Positions 15,101 to 27,100 of a DNA stretch of 64,000 nt are shown piece after piece (the first letter of the stretch is position 1; each line of letters begins with the position of its first letter). The stretch covers positions 12,559,500 to 12,623,499 of the forward strand of contig BSQZ01000001.1 of the NCBI GenBank assembly GCA_033239005.1, read 5' to 3'. Under the pieces are notes generated by a model, which ran no database searches, was not told the origin of the DNA, and saw only the letters and a program-made list of their open reading frames with translations. This DNA comes from Lamellibrachia satsuma (taxonomy: Eukaryota; Annelida; Polychaeta; Sabellida; Siboglinidae). Both the position numbers and the translations under genes were made by a program.

Positions 15101-18100
15101 AACAGGTTTGCAAGTTATTATAAATTCATGGATGTTTCATCTTTGCAAGTAAATGTAAAGTGTTGTATTTGTTTGTGAACTATGTCACACTATTGTTTAG
15201 CATTCCTTCATAGAGCACATTGTTGGCAAGCTGGAATGGGTCACACAGTTTTGTGTGTTGTGATTTATCAGTACGGTAATGCAACATACAGTTCCATGCG
15301 TGTTGAGGGCAGGCAGAACAAAGAAAAAAGATATGACTTTGTGGTGACGAGGGACTGTGTGGTTCTGTTACAGAGGATGGAGAACATGCTCACAGGCTTC
15401 CAAATTCACCTGGGCAGCATCAGCAGTGAGATCCAGACTCTGCAACGGCAGTCGATGGAGATGAACGTGAAGTTGAAGAACAGACAGGCGGTGCGAGGAG
15501 AACTTAGTCAGTTCGTTGACGAGATGGTCGTGCCTGAAGCCATGATCAAGTGAGCAGTGTTTCTGTTATGTTTAATGTTGTGTTGGTTCTGTTTCTGTTG
15601 TTTATCTATGCCTATGTGTGGTTGATTAAGCTGCTTACAGCATCCTCGCTTGCCAAGGGTGGTAGTAGTACTATATTACCTCTGGTAGATCTACGACTTG
15701 AAACATGGATTTGTCACATCATATGCGGATGTACACTGAATCATTTGTACTTTGTCCCACTTCCTGTCTTGGTCGGTCGTGTTTCTTGGAATGAGACGTG
15801 CACAAAAACATGCCAAAACTTCAAAGAGCATTTCCAAGAAATGCCTGTCATTATCTGACTGACCTTGATATTTTGTAGTCTGTCCGCCCTGGTAACACCT
15901 CTAATAGCCCACAGGCAGTGCATCTTAAAAACACAGCAACTGAAACAGGTCGATGTGCCAGGCTACTGATGCAGACTGCAGCCCCTGGTGGTGAGGATGG
16001 TTACAGTGGTAAATGAACAGTTAAATGAAAATACAAAAGCGGCTTTGTTTATGTACAGATTTACCAGTTCCTAATGGACAAAGCATTGATGTACAACACT
16101 ACACAAAATAGGTTTATGGGGGTGGGGGTTAGCAGCTTTTTTTTTAGCGATTGTCTTCACCCAAAGCGTTGTTTATTTCCTGATCACAAGGGTGGATTTG
16201 AAATTGTGTTCAGCTTCATTTGACTTGTTCTTGATGGTGCGCCACAAACTGACAGTGTAAATATATCAAGGCATGCACAGATAATAGGTTATTCAATAAA
16301 AGAAATCGTAAATTAACCAACAAAAACCAGTGCGTGTTCAGTGGCATATATGAATTAAACGGTTGAAAAAACACTGTGGAATGCCCTATCTCCTGCAGTC
16401 ACAGAAGCCAACTTCGTTGCGGCATTCAAAACATTGGTAAAAATATCTCTAGTGCAGCCTTCAGAATACTGTTGCTAGCAGAAATGACATTTTAATGAAT
16501 ACGATGTTTTACTTATTTATCTTTTTATTTATTTAACTTATGGGTACCTGTCTTCTACACACATGCAGTATTATCTCGTTAGAGCCTATGAGCAGGTTTT
16601 TAACCCAAACACATGACGCATTACACATATATAATAATAAATAAATAAAAGGTGTCACTTGAGATTTGTGTGTGCTCTCCCTGCAGTCACATTGTTGACA
16701 CGCCAGTAACAGAACGGGAGTTTCTGGAGCAACTTCATGAACTCAATCACAAGATCAACTTTGTGAAGGAGCAGTCATTCAAAGAGACTAGGTCCAGCAA
16801 CGATGTGAGAGACATCCTCGAGAAGCTTAAGTTCAAGGTAGGAACTTCTTTGATAGCATGTCCTGTTCAGGACATCACTGCTTTTTGTGAAATTGGTGTA
16901 TTTCTCCAGCTATTTTACTCGCCACTGTCATTGTTCCAAAGACGTCTGTGATGTCCTTCTCATATCTCTGTCACAGCTTGCCTCTGTTTCTTTCCCTGCC
17001 AGTTTCCCTCTTTTCCAATCCGTCATGCCTGTTAATAAACATGTGTAGTAGTAATAATACTAACAATACATTTATATTATGCCTTTCTCACAAATACATA
17101 GCGCCATTTACATAGCATCATGTGAAAAAAGCAGCCAAACCTTACTACTTGGTTGCACTGGTCAATGTCTGAAAGCTCGCAAAAAAAGTGAAACGTTTAC
17201 ATTTTTTTGCCTTAGTTATAGTTTTCATAATGTTTTATTGATTTTACTGTTGATCAAAAAGTATTCAACTTTCTCTTGAATACTATGAATCTATGATGCT
17301 GAATGTATTCTAGGTTAAACATTATAATGCACTTTATTAGAACTTGACTGTTATTATAATGTAGAATATCTTTCTTTGACACTTGATACTTTTACATTGA
17401 CCACATTATGCAGACTAATAAAATGTTGGATTGCTTGTAGCTAGTAGCAGCGGCTACTTGGTGAAGTATCCAGCACATTCGTGTAGACGTGCATGTTGAT
17501 TTGTTTTTATCTTTTGCTCTTTTAAAACAACACTATCTGCATTGTCCACTTACACAAATGTAATAAAAATTTAGTGAAATTCTGTTGTTATGATTTCATA
17601 TTTAGGCTATTGCGAAGATCCGAGAGTTTCTGCTGAGCAAGATATACCAGTTCCGTAAACCCATGGCAAATTACCAGATTCCCCAGAATGCAATGCTCAA
17701 GTTCAGGTAAGACTTGTAATTAATTTCATTGTCACCAGAGTAGAAAAACAAGCCTACTGGTACTTGAGTAACATTTTAGCGCACCCAGTAAGTTTTATTG
17801 TTCATTTTGTCAATGTATCATATTAAAATGGAGATGACTAAAGAGTGTCACCTGCAGACGGTCATATTTATTGGAGCACAGTAGCATAGTGGTTAAAATG
17901 TCAGACTCTGAATTGAGAGAACTAAAGTTCAAATCCTTTAGCTGCCATTTTGAAACTTTTAAAAAAAATTTCATTTTATCTCAGTTCACTGTATAAATTA
18001 GTATTGGCTTATAGACAGTGGTAATATGTGAACGAATACTCTTCACGCTATAATTGCAGCATGGCTGATTTCAGTTTGTGTTGCAATGAATAGGTCTGCC

Positions 18101-21100
18101 AGGGGGTGAAATGTAACGTAGGACACTTATTTTGTGTTGCAATGAATAAGTCTGCCAGGGGGTGAAATGTAACGTAGGACACTTATTTTGTGTTGCAATG
18201 AATAGGTCTGCCAGGGGGTGAAGTGTAACGTAGGACATATATTTTGTGTTGCAATGAATAGGTCTGCCAGGGGGTGAAGTGTAATGTAGGACATATATTT
18301 TGTGTTGCAATAAATAGGTCTGCCAGGGGGGTGAAGTGTAACGTATGACACTTATTTTGTGTTGCAATGAATAGGTCTGCCAGGGGGTGAAGTATAACGT
18401 AAGACATTTATTTTGTGTTGCAATGAATAAGTCTGCCAGGGGGTGAAGTGTAACGTAGGATATATATTTTGTGTTGCAATGAATAAGTCTGCCAGGGGGT
18501 GAAGTGTAACGTAGGACATATATTTTGTATTGCAATGAATAGGTCTGCCAGGGGGGTGAAATGTAACGTAGGACACTTATTTTGTGTTGCAATGAACAGG
18601 TCTGCCAGGGGGTGAAGTGTAACGTAGGACACTTATTTTGTGTTGCAGATTTTTCAATGAGTTTCTTCTTGCAAATGAACGACATGTGGCGAAGGAGGTC
18701 AGAGATGAATACGTCGACACAATGAGTAAAATCTACTACTCGTACTTCAAGGGCTACATGAGTCGACTCTCAAAACTACAGGTAGGTTTCTACATCTTTT
18801 TGTTACAACGAGCAGGGCTGGGGTGAATTAAAAAATGAATTGGAATTGTTCAATTCAATTGCATTCCTGAATTGGAATTGACAGATTTTAAGCAAGTTGA
18901 GTTGGAATTGGAAGTGAAAGATTTTGAGTGAGTTGAATTGGAATTGAAAGAAAAAGAATTGAACCTAATTTTCTAGTGCTAGTGCGATCTGGTTTTATTT
19001 CCAATGTGATCCTTCCAACCGTAGAATTGTATAGGAACTCAAAGTCTTTGTAGCAGCTAAACATAATCTGTACACCATTTTAAGATCTGAGGTGAGAACA
19101 TTTGTCCAAATTTGAACAAAGGGTCTGCCATGTGGCAATTGGAAAAAAGAACTCGGTTCTAAGTTCTGCTCAAATCAAACTATGGTGGGGTGTGATGAGT
19201 TTACTTCAATACAGGTTGCAGCTCCTGCTCTAAGATAACATTTGTTGCCTGCCTACACTTATCTAAAACCATGCCCTTTGAAAAGTAAAAGAAAAGTTAT
19301 AGACTATTGTCTATTTCTTTAGGATTTATTACTATTACTTTTGAAAAAAGTTCCTCTATTACTATTACAGAAAACAGTATGTTACAATTACATATTACAT
19401 GCATTTGCTTTGAAAAAGTCCCATAGAATTAATTCGGAATTTGAATTGAATTGAAAAATTTGAGCTGGAATTTGAATTGCAAAAAATTCATTGAATTGGA
19501 ATTGATTAAGTTAAATTGGAAGGAATTTGAATTTGAATTGATTAAATGGAATTAACCTCAGTCCTGACAATGAGGGAATGATTGTATTGTAGTGTTATGT
19601 GTAATTTCTGTGATTTTCTTTTTGTCAGTCTTGGCAGTATATGTATTAACTATCACTGTCGGTAGCAAGACTTTTGTAAAGCAAAATATCATATATGTAG
19701 TATCATAATTATATGTTTAAATAGCTAGAGTCCATTTCATAGAAAATAGTTAGCATGGCTTGTGATAAAACAAGCTCAAGCTGTCAAATGATTGTGCTAA
19801 TGCTAGTTGTGTGAATATGTTTAAAAATAGAGTTGACAGATATCTGATAAGGGCGGGCTATACATAGATGATAAAATTGTTGGACTCTCGATAAACCAAT
19901 GGCTTCCTTGTCCACTTGCCATCTGGAACTTGTGGTTTGGGATGACAATCTTGGTAAATCTTGTTAAAGCTGTTTGTACTTTGTGTAGTTTGAAGAAGTG
20001 GCAGACAAGGATGACCTGATGGGCGTAGAGGACACGGCCAAGAGAAATATCCTTTATCAATCTCCCTTCTCTGTTTACCTTTCAGCAACTCAGTTAACAG
20101 AGTAAAGGTGAAGACTAATAGTTTTTATCATAAAATCATGTTAATATGTAATATAAACTATATTCTAACATGTTATGTAGTATAAACTGTATTCTAGAAT
20201 GTTATGTAGTATAAACTATATTCTAACATTTTAACCACCAAAATGTGTTACACAAACAGATAACAGTAAGATTTTATTAAAAAGAATTGTGTTTAATTGG
20301 GCAGTCAAAGATTTAAAAATAGATATAGGGTATACTACATAACATGATTTTATTATATTGTAGACATATATTAAGAAACCGTTTTTGTTAACAGAGGTAG
20401 TATTTTTTCCCGGATTCAAACTCAACGAGTGATAAAAGGGAGTTTGTTTACAGGTCGTGAATTCAACCCGTGCATCAAGCTATCGTTTACATTGGCTAAT
20501 ATATATATAAGATAAAGTGATTTATTTACTTAAATTACATACATAAAGTAATATCTGACATAGTGGTAGTAAACGTTTTCGGTAAAAAGGAATTAACAGC
20601 AGGATTTTAGCATAAATTAGTACACACTGACTTCGTTGTTTTGTTACACAGTGTTCTCCGTATTCGCTAGGTGGCACGTTTTTTTTTCTCATGCGAGGTT
20701 AATAGAAGACACAGTTTGCAAGTATATTAGCCTAAAGTGTTCTTTTGATCACAAAAACAGCCTTATTCAAGGCTAACATAGCAAACTAATTAAAACTAAA
20801 TTGTATGATGGCGCCGTGCAAACGGCAGTTAAAGGCCACAAGGCACTTAATTTGTGGCAGTTGCAGTAACTGGGTGGACTTCGTCAAGTCTGGGTGCGAG
20901 AAGTCCTGGGCTGAGGTCCAGGCAGATAGTTTTAATTTTGAGTGTAGGGGATGTACGAAGATGAAGGAACTAGAGGTGGAGTTGGAAGAGCTGAGGCTGC
21001 TCGTTGTGGCAATGGTGGGAAGGGAACAGGGGGGTTGTGCCAGTAGTTCCCATGGGGGAACAGTAGATGATAAAGTGGGGAAAGACACAAGAGATGCTAG

Positions 21101-24100
21101 GGAGAGCTCACCGCAGCCTGGGAGGAAGCTGAGAGGAGGGAAGGTGACAGGTCGTAGGGAGACAGGACGTAAGGAGACGGGAAGGAAAGGAACGGGAGGG
21201 ACGACAACCGGAGTGAAGGAGAGGGGAGTAGGGGAGACAGGAGGGAAGGAGAAGGGAGTGGGGGAGACGGGAGGGAAAACAACCAGAGTGAAGGAGAGGG
21301 GAGTGGGAGAGACAAGAGCAAAGGAGTGTGAAGTGGGGGAGACAGGAGGGAAGGGGTCAGGACAGAATGTGATGGAGGGGATCGAACGGAAGAGTTATTC
21401 TGCAGCAGTGATAGAGGGGGTGAGGAAGAGAGCGAGGGTGTTTGTGGGGGATTCGTTAGGAAGACCGACAGAGTCTTAAACAAGGGAGATGATGTGGTGG
21501 TCTGCTTGCCTGGAGCCAAAATAGAGGCGATAACTGAGAGGGTAAAAAACATTGTAGGCTCGGGTAAGGGTGGATCTGTTTTAGTACACATAGGCACAAA
21601 TAACGTAGAGAGGGAGGGTACAACTGCCATAGTTAGGAAATATAGGCAGTTGGCCAGAACACTAAAACAGACGCGGGTTGAGCAGGTAATACTGTCAAGG
21701 ATTTTACCTGTAATGGGCAGGAGGGGTCACAAATATCGAAATTGTCGGGGGATGGCAATTAACATGTTAGTCCAGAAGCTATGTAGGGAAGAGGAAGTTT
21801 GATTTGTGGATTTATGGGGAAGTTTTGTTGGGAGGTCTGATATGTACATGAAGGATGGGCTTCATTTAAGTGGAAAGGGGGCGGCAGTATTCGCGGACAA
21901 ACTTTCAGCAGCAGTAGATAGTGACTTGGGTACAATGACAAATACTTTTGGAAGTAAACATTCTTTAAACTACAAGTGCAGGGGGGTTACCTAGAGGTGT
22001 CTCAAGCAGAACAAGAGGCCACTAGCACAGATAAACCAATATCAAATCATCCGAAAACATCTCTGAAAAAGGTTATAGATGCGTATGTTTAAATGCAAGG
22101 AGCATAGTAAATAAGAAAAACGAATTAAACATTATGGTAGAAGATATTGACCCTCACATAATTGGTATAACTGAATGATGGGCCAACATAGATATAACAG
22201 ATGCTGAATTAGGACTGACAGGATATATAATGTTTAGGAAAGATCGAATAGGAAGAAGGGGCGGGGGAGTTATTTTATATGTTAAAGAATCTATTCAGGC
22301 TTATGAAATAAAACTAGAAAGGGAAGCAGATTGCGATGAAGCTGTTTGGTGTAAAATTGTTTCAGGAAATTCAAAATTAACTATTGGATTAGTTTACGCT
22401 ATAAAGGAAGTTAGTAAAAGGGAATGTATCATAATGGGAGATTTTAACCATGGACACATACAATGGAATTCTCTAGAGAGCACAGGGATTGAGGACCAAC
22501 AATTTCTATTTTTAATCCAGGATAGCTTTCTTACTCAGCACATACTAGAACCAACCAGGGGAGAAAATGTATTAGATATAGTTTTGTCATCACAAAAAGA
22601 ATTAGTGAACAATGTAAAAATATTTGAACCATTGGGTAATAGTGACCATAATCAAATACATTTTGACATCAATGTAAAATCAGAAAGTAAAAATAAGAAA
22701 ACGTACAAGAGAAACTTCCACAAAGGTAACTACAAAGATATGAGAAAATACTTAGCAAAGCTAGATTGGAATAACATGCTGATGAATAAGACCGCAGTTG
22801 AATGTTCGAATATTCTAAAATATGAAATTGAGAGTATCATCGATAAATTTGTTCCCTACCAAAAACAAGGAAAACGGTGTAGAAAGAAACACTTGTCAAA
22901 AGTGGCTATTAGAAAAATAATGCTAAAACAAACTATGTGGAGGGTTTATAGGCGTACCAGAAAGGAAGAAGACTATGCAAAATACATACAAAGAGGCACT
23001 TAATGCAGCTACAACTGAAATCAGACAATCTAAAAGAAGCTATGAGCAAAAACTAGCATGTAACATAAAAAATGACAGCAAGAGTTTTTATGCATATGTC
23101 AGGAGTAAACAAAACGTACAAGACAAGGTTGGACCTTTAGAAGACAGTGCTGGAAATATAATATCACAGGGGTTTTTAATGGCGGAAGACCTAAATGGTT
23201 ACTTCAGTTCAGTGTTTACCAAAGAAGATATTAGTTCATTACCAGTTGCTGATGCTAAATTTCAGGGGGCTAAATCTGACTATTTAGGTCCATTTGTTGT
23301 AACTCCAGAATTGGTAGCTAAGAAAATAAAGGCAATGAAGGATAACAAATCACGGGGAGTGGATGGGATTCCTCCAAAATTACTAATGGAAACAGTAGAA
23401 CAAATCAGTATACCACTTGCAAGAGTATTCAACTTGTCATTAAAAGAGGGAGTTGTTCCGTTTGAATGGAAAGAAGCAAACATCATACCATTATTTAAAA
23501 AGGGTTCGAGAAATAAGTCAGAGAATTACAGACCAGTGAGTTTAACGTCAGTGATTTGTAAATTATTAGAAAGGTTAATTAAAGACCATATGGTGGACTT
23601 CCTCATTAAGCATAAATTATTAAATTCATCTCAACATGGATTCCTTAAAGCGAGGTCATGCTTAACAAATATGTTATGTTTTTTGGAAGAAATCACTAAG
23701 TGGATAGACGTGGGATCGCCAGTAGATATTATCTACCTAGATTTTCAGAAAGCTTTTGACAAAGTGCCACATCAAAGATTACTACTTAAATTAAAAGCCC
23801 ATGGTATCGGGGATAGCATAACTGACTGGATAGAACAATGGCTGACTGACAGAAGACAACGAGTTGTAGTAGATGGAGAAGTTTCAAATCGGAAATCGGT
23901 TTTGAGTGGGGTACCTCAAGGATCAGTATTAGGACCTATATTATTCTTAATTTATATCAATGACTTGGACGACAGTATAACAACATACTGAAATTTGCAG
24001 ATGACACAAAACTGTTTAGAAATGTTAATACTGATGGTGATAAACAACATTTACAAAACGATCTAGACAGATTAGTGAAATGGTCTGAGAAATGGCAGAT

Positions 24101-27100
24101 GCTGTTCAATTTTGGGAAATGTAAATGCCTACATACAGGACATGGGAACTTGAATGTAAACTATAAAATGGGAGATACTGTTCTGGGTACTACTGTAAAA
24201 GAAAACGACTTAGGAGTTACAATAAGTGCTGATATGAAAGTTTCAGAGCAGTGTGGTATTGCAGCTTCAAAGGGTAATCAAATTCTTGGATTGATTAGAA
24301 GAAACATAACATACAAGGGAAAAAAGTTAATTATACCTCTTTATAAAGCAATAGTTAGACCTCATGTAGAATACTGTATACAAGCATGGAGACCATATCG
24401 TAAGAAGGATATAGATACACTTGAACGCATACAAAGGAGAGCAACTAAAATGATTCCAGAACTTAGAGACCTTAGTTATGAAGAACGCCTGAAAGAATGT
24501 GGTTTAACAACTCTAGAGACAACGAGGTTAAGAGGAGATCAGATTGAAGTTTTTAAGATATTGAATGGGTATGAAAATATTGATAGAAATATGTTTTTCT
24601 CACTCAAGAAGGATAGCAGAACTAGAGGACACGAGGTAAAATTAGTAAAGGATCAATGTAGATTGGACATCAGGAAGCATTCTTTCTCACAGAGGACAAT
24701 AAATGAATGGAACAAATTGTCTACAGATTGTGTAACTGCTAGCAGCGTGAATATGTTTAAAAACAAGGTTGACACATATTTCAGGAGGGCAGGTTATAAG
24801 TAGATGAACATTGTTGGACTCTCGATAAGGCAATGGCTTTCTTGTCCACTTGCCATCTGGGCCTTTGGCTTGGAGGGCAAATCTTGTTAAAATAATAAAA
24901 ACAATGAAGCTTTATACCTTTTAGTTGCGAGATGCATGTTACAATATGTGAGCTAAATGTGAAATAATAAAAATATATATACATAAAATGATAGGCATAG
25001 TTCTGCATATTGTTATTTTTATATTACATAAATATTATTTATATAGACTTGGTGATGTCTTTTAATAAAACTACTTAAAACTCCACCATTAACTGATTCA
25101 GCCTATCGCGAATCTGATTTGTTGATGTCCTAATATGTAGTACGTGAATCCACAGTCAGTTTAATAACAAAAGTGCGATTTTTTTTCAAATCATCGAAAG
25201 AAGATCTGGTAATGCTCAAAATAGTGGATATCCAAAATGATAAACGCTTTATGGGGTCAAAGATGATCTTGGGCATGACTTCCATCCAGTTTTCAGCAGT
25301 TCCATTTTCAGGTATGAGGTATTATTTTGAAGTACATTAATGCAATCGATTGTGTCATGTATTCTGGCTTGTTTGATAAAAAAAATTTGCGATTCCTGTT
25401 GGCTCTTTGACTGCTAGCAAGCTTCTTCTCTTCAAAACCGGCACTGAAAAATCGATCGACTATCTTCACTCTGGGTGCCCGTGGCAGTGTGCTGACAACC
25501 GGGCTCGAAGCACCCATCATTGTACCTCATGCAGAGCAGAAAGTGGAGCATCGGGTATGTTGATAGTTGGTTTATCAGGTGAAATGGATCATCAAGGATT
25601 ATGTGTGGAAGTGTCCAAATGCTAGATGCCATCACAGGACTACTGGACTTTGATAAATATTCTGAACAGCTAGCCGGCAAATGTCAACCAAACCCTTAGT
25701 ACTTGTTTCTGCTAGTTTCAGTATGATCAGCAGATGATAATATACAACCAATGAATGTTTTATTTGAACCAAATTTAACAGTTTTGACAGTATTGATGTG
25801 TACTGTTTAGTAAAATAAAAAACACAGAAATATGGTTTGTATAAAACGATAACAATTGTGCATTCACAACTACCATTTTCCGACCGTAATTACCCATGTG
25901 GATTCCTTTGCCGGTGTACATGTTTCAAACTGAACATCAGAGAGACTAACTCTCTGCGACTGTCCACAAATCAGGTCCAGGTCCGATGCACCTTCTTTGG
26001 TCAGATTATTGCTGCATTGGTCAGATGCAACTGCGCAGTAACATCTTGCTTAGTGTGTGTACGAAAGTATTGTGTGATAATAAATAGTGCATTAGTCAGA
26101 TTTGAGCGCTACATCCAGCTTGGTGTGAGATAGTAAAGTGACCCCCGTAGAAAAGTGACCCCCGGTTCACTCTTCTATAATAAAAAAATTACCTCCCCTT
26201 ATAACATTTTTACCCCCATTGCTAATTATTTCTTGTTCAGGCGGCAATGTAAAAATAATTTAGGTATGTATGTATGTCAGTTTGATATACATTCTTATAA
26301 GTTATAACATAATTTTTAGGATGGGGTCGCAATTCAATAGTGGGGGTCACAACACAATGGGCACATTGCTATAGAAAAGTGACCCCTATAGAATGTTGCT
26401 AATTATTTATTGGTCAGACTGCAACTTAAGTATAACATGGCTCACATATAAACAAAGTAATAACACTATTAATCAGAATTAATTAAAATGTATTGTACTA
26501 AATATACCAATATAATACAGGTTCATGCAGGAATTTATTATATTTAACTAAATTAATCAATACCAAATGATTATATTACATTGGGACTGTGGTATGTATG
26601 TGTAAACGATGAGCAATTTCATAACAATTATTATCTAATTATCCTCATTTATGTATTATGTAGTTAGATATGTGCTATTAATCAACCTAAACGTGTCACC
26701 AAAGTCCTAACCACTTATTGTATTTTAACATATTTTTTAGGATGGGGTCACGTTTCTATAGTGGGGGTCACAATTCATTGGGCATATTGCTATAGAAAAG
26801 TGACCCTGGAGTCACAATTCTTTATAGAAAAATTACCTGTGTTAGTAGAAGATGTCATAACCAACACTATATTTGTTGTAGTTCTCGTTTGACGGCCTGT
26901 TCCGCAGTCACCAGTATGCGCTCGTTGACAACACGTGCCGCGAGTACCTGTTCGTGTGTGACTTCTTCATGGTGTCTGGACTGTCTGCCCTGGACCTCTT
27001 CAACGCGGTGCTTGGCAAGACTCTCTCCATGTTCCTAGTGAGTCGCTCCTGCCCATCTCTACTGCTATTTGGCTAGTCTCCTGCATCTTTCCAATATTCC

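Larger units (their letters stand above)
14829..17605. other. VPS52 introns 5-7
   Basis: Intron 5 (14829-15373) and intron 7 (16838-17605) show no recognisable feature. Intron 6 (15550-16686) holds one LINE tail, listed separately. Confidence 0.5.
20640..24900 (+). mobile_element. CR1-like non-LTR retrotransposon, near full length, inactivated
   Basis: Two ORFs in the order of CR1/L2-group LINEs. ORF1 (20805-21994) has a Cys-rich N-terminal finger and an SGNH esterase domain; ORF2 (about 22070-24803) has an apurinic-type endonuclease, reverse transcriptase and C-terminal region. The 3' tail ends around AATCTTGTTAAAATAATAAAAAC. Several frameshifts and stops make it dead. The 5' limit (about 20640) is inferred. 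Same family as the tails at 19795-19970 and 45255-45350. Confidence 0.85.
20047..25417 (+). other. VPS52 intron 10, putative U12-type (AT-AG) intron
   Basis: The donor reads ATATCCTTT (20047-20055), the full minor-spliceosome donor consensus. Just before the acceptor lies CTCTTTGAC (25403-25411), 7/9 to the U12 branch consensus TTCCTTRAC. The frame requires the end at GCTAG (25417). No GT or GC donor joins exons 10 and 11 in frame. Host to a CR1-like element. Confidence 0.7.

Noticed and set aside
18071..18685. 204-residue minus-strand open frame and shorter overlapping ones
   Set aside because: By-product of the 56-bp repeat; composition repeats every three units and it overlaps the real exon 9 on the other strand.
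22975..24803. Reverse transcriptase as a retron, diversity-generating element or virus-derived gene
   Set aside because: The motif order with endonuclease, an esterase ORF1 and a LINE-type 3' end shows a CR1-like retrotransposon; no envelope, protease or long terminal repeats.
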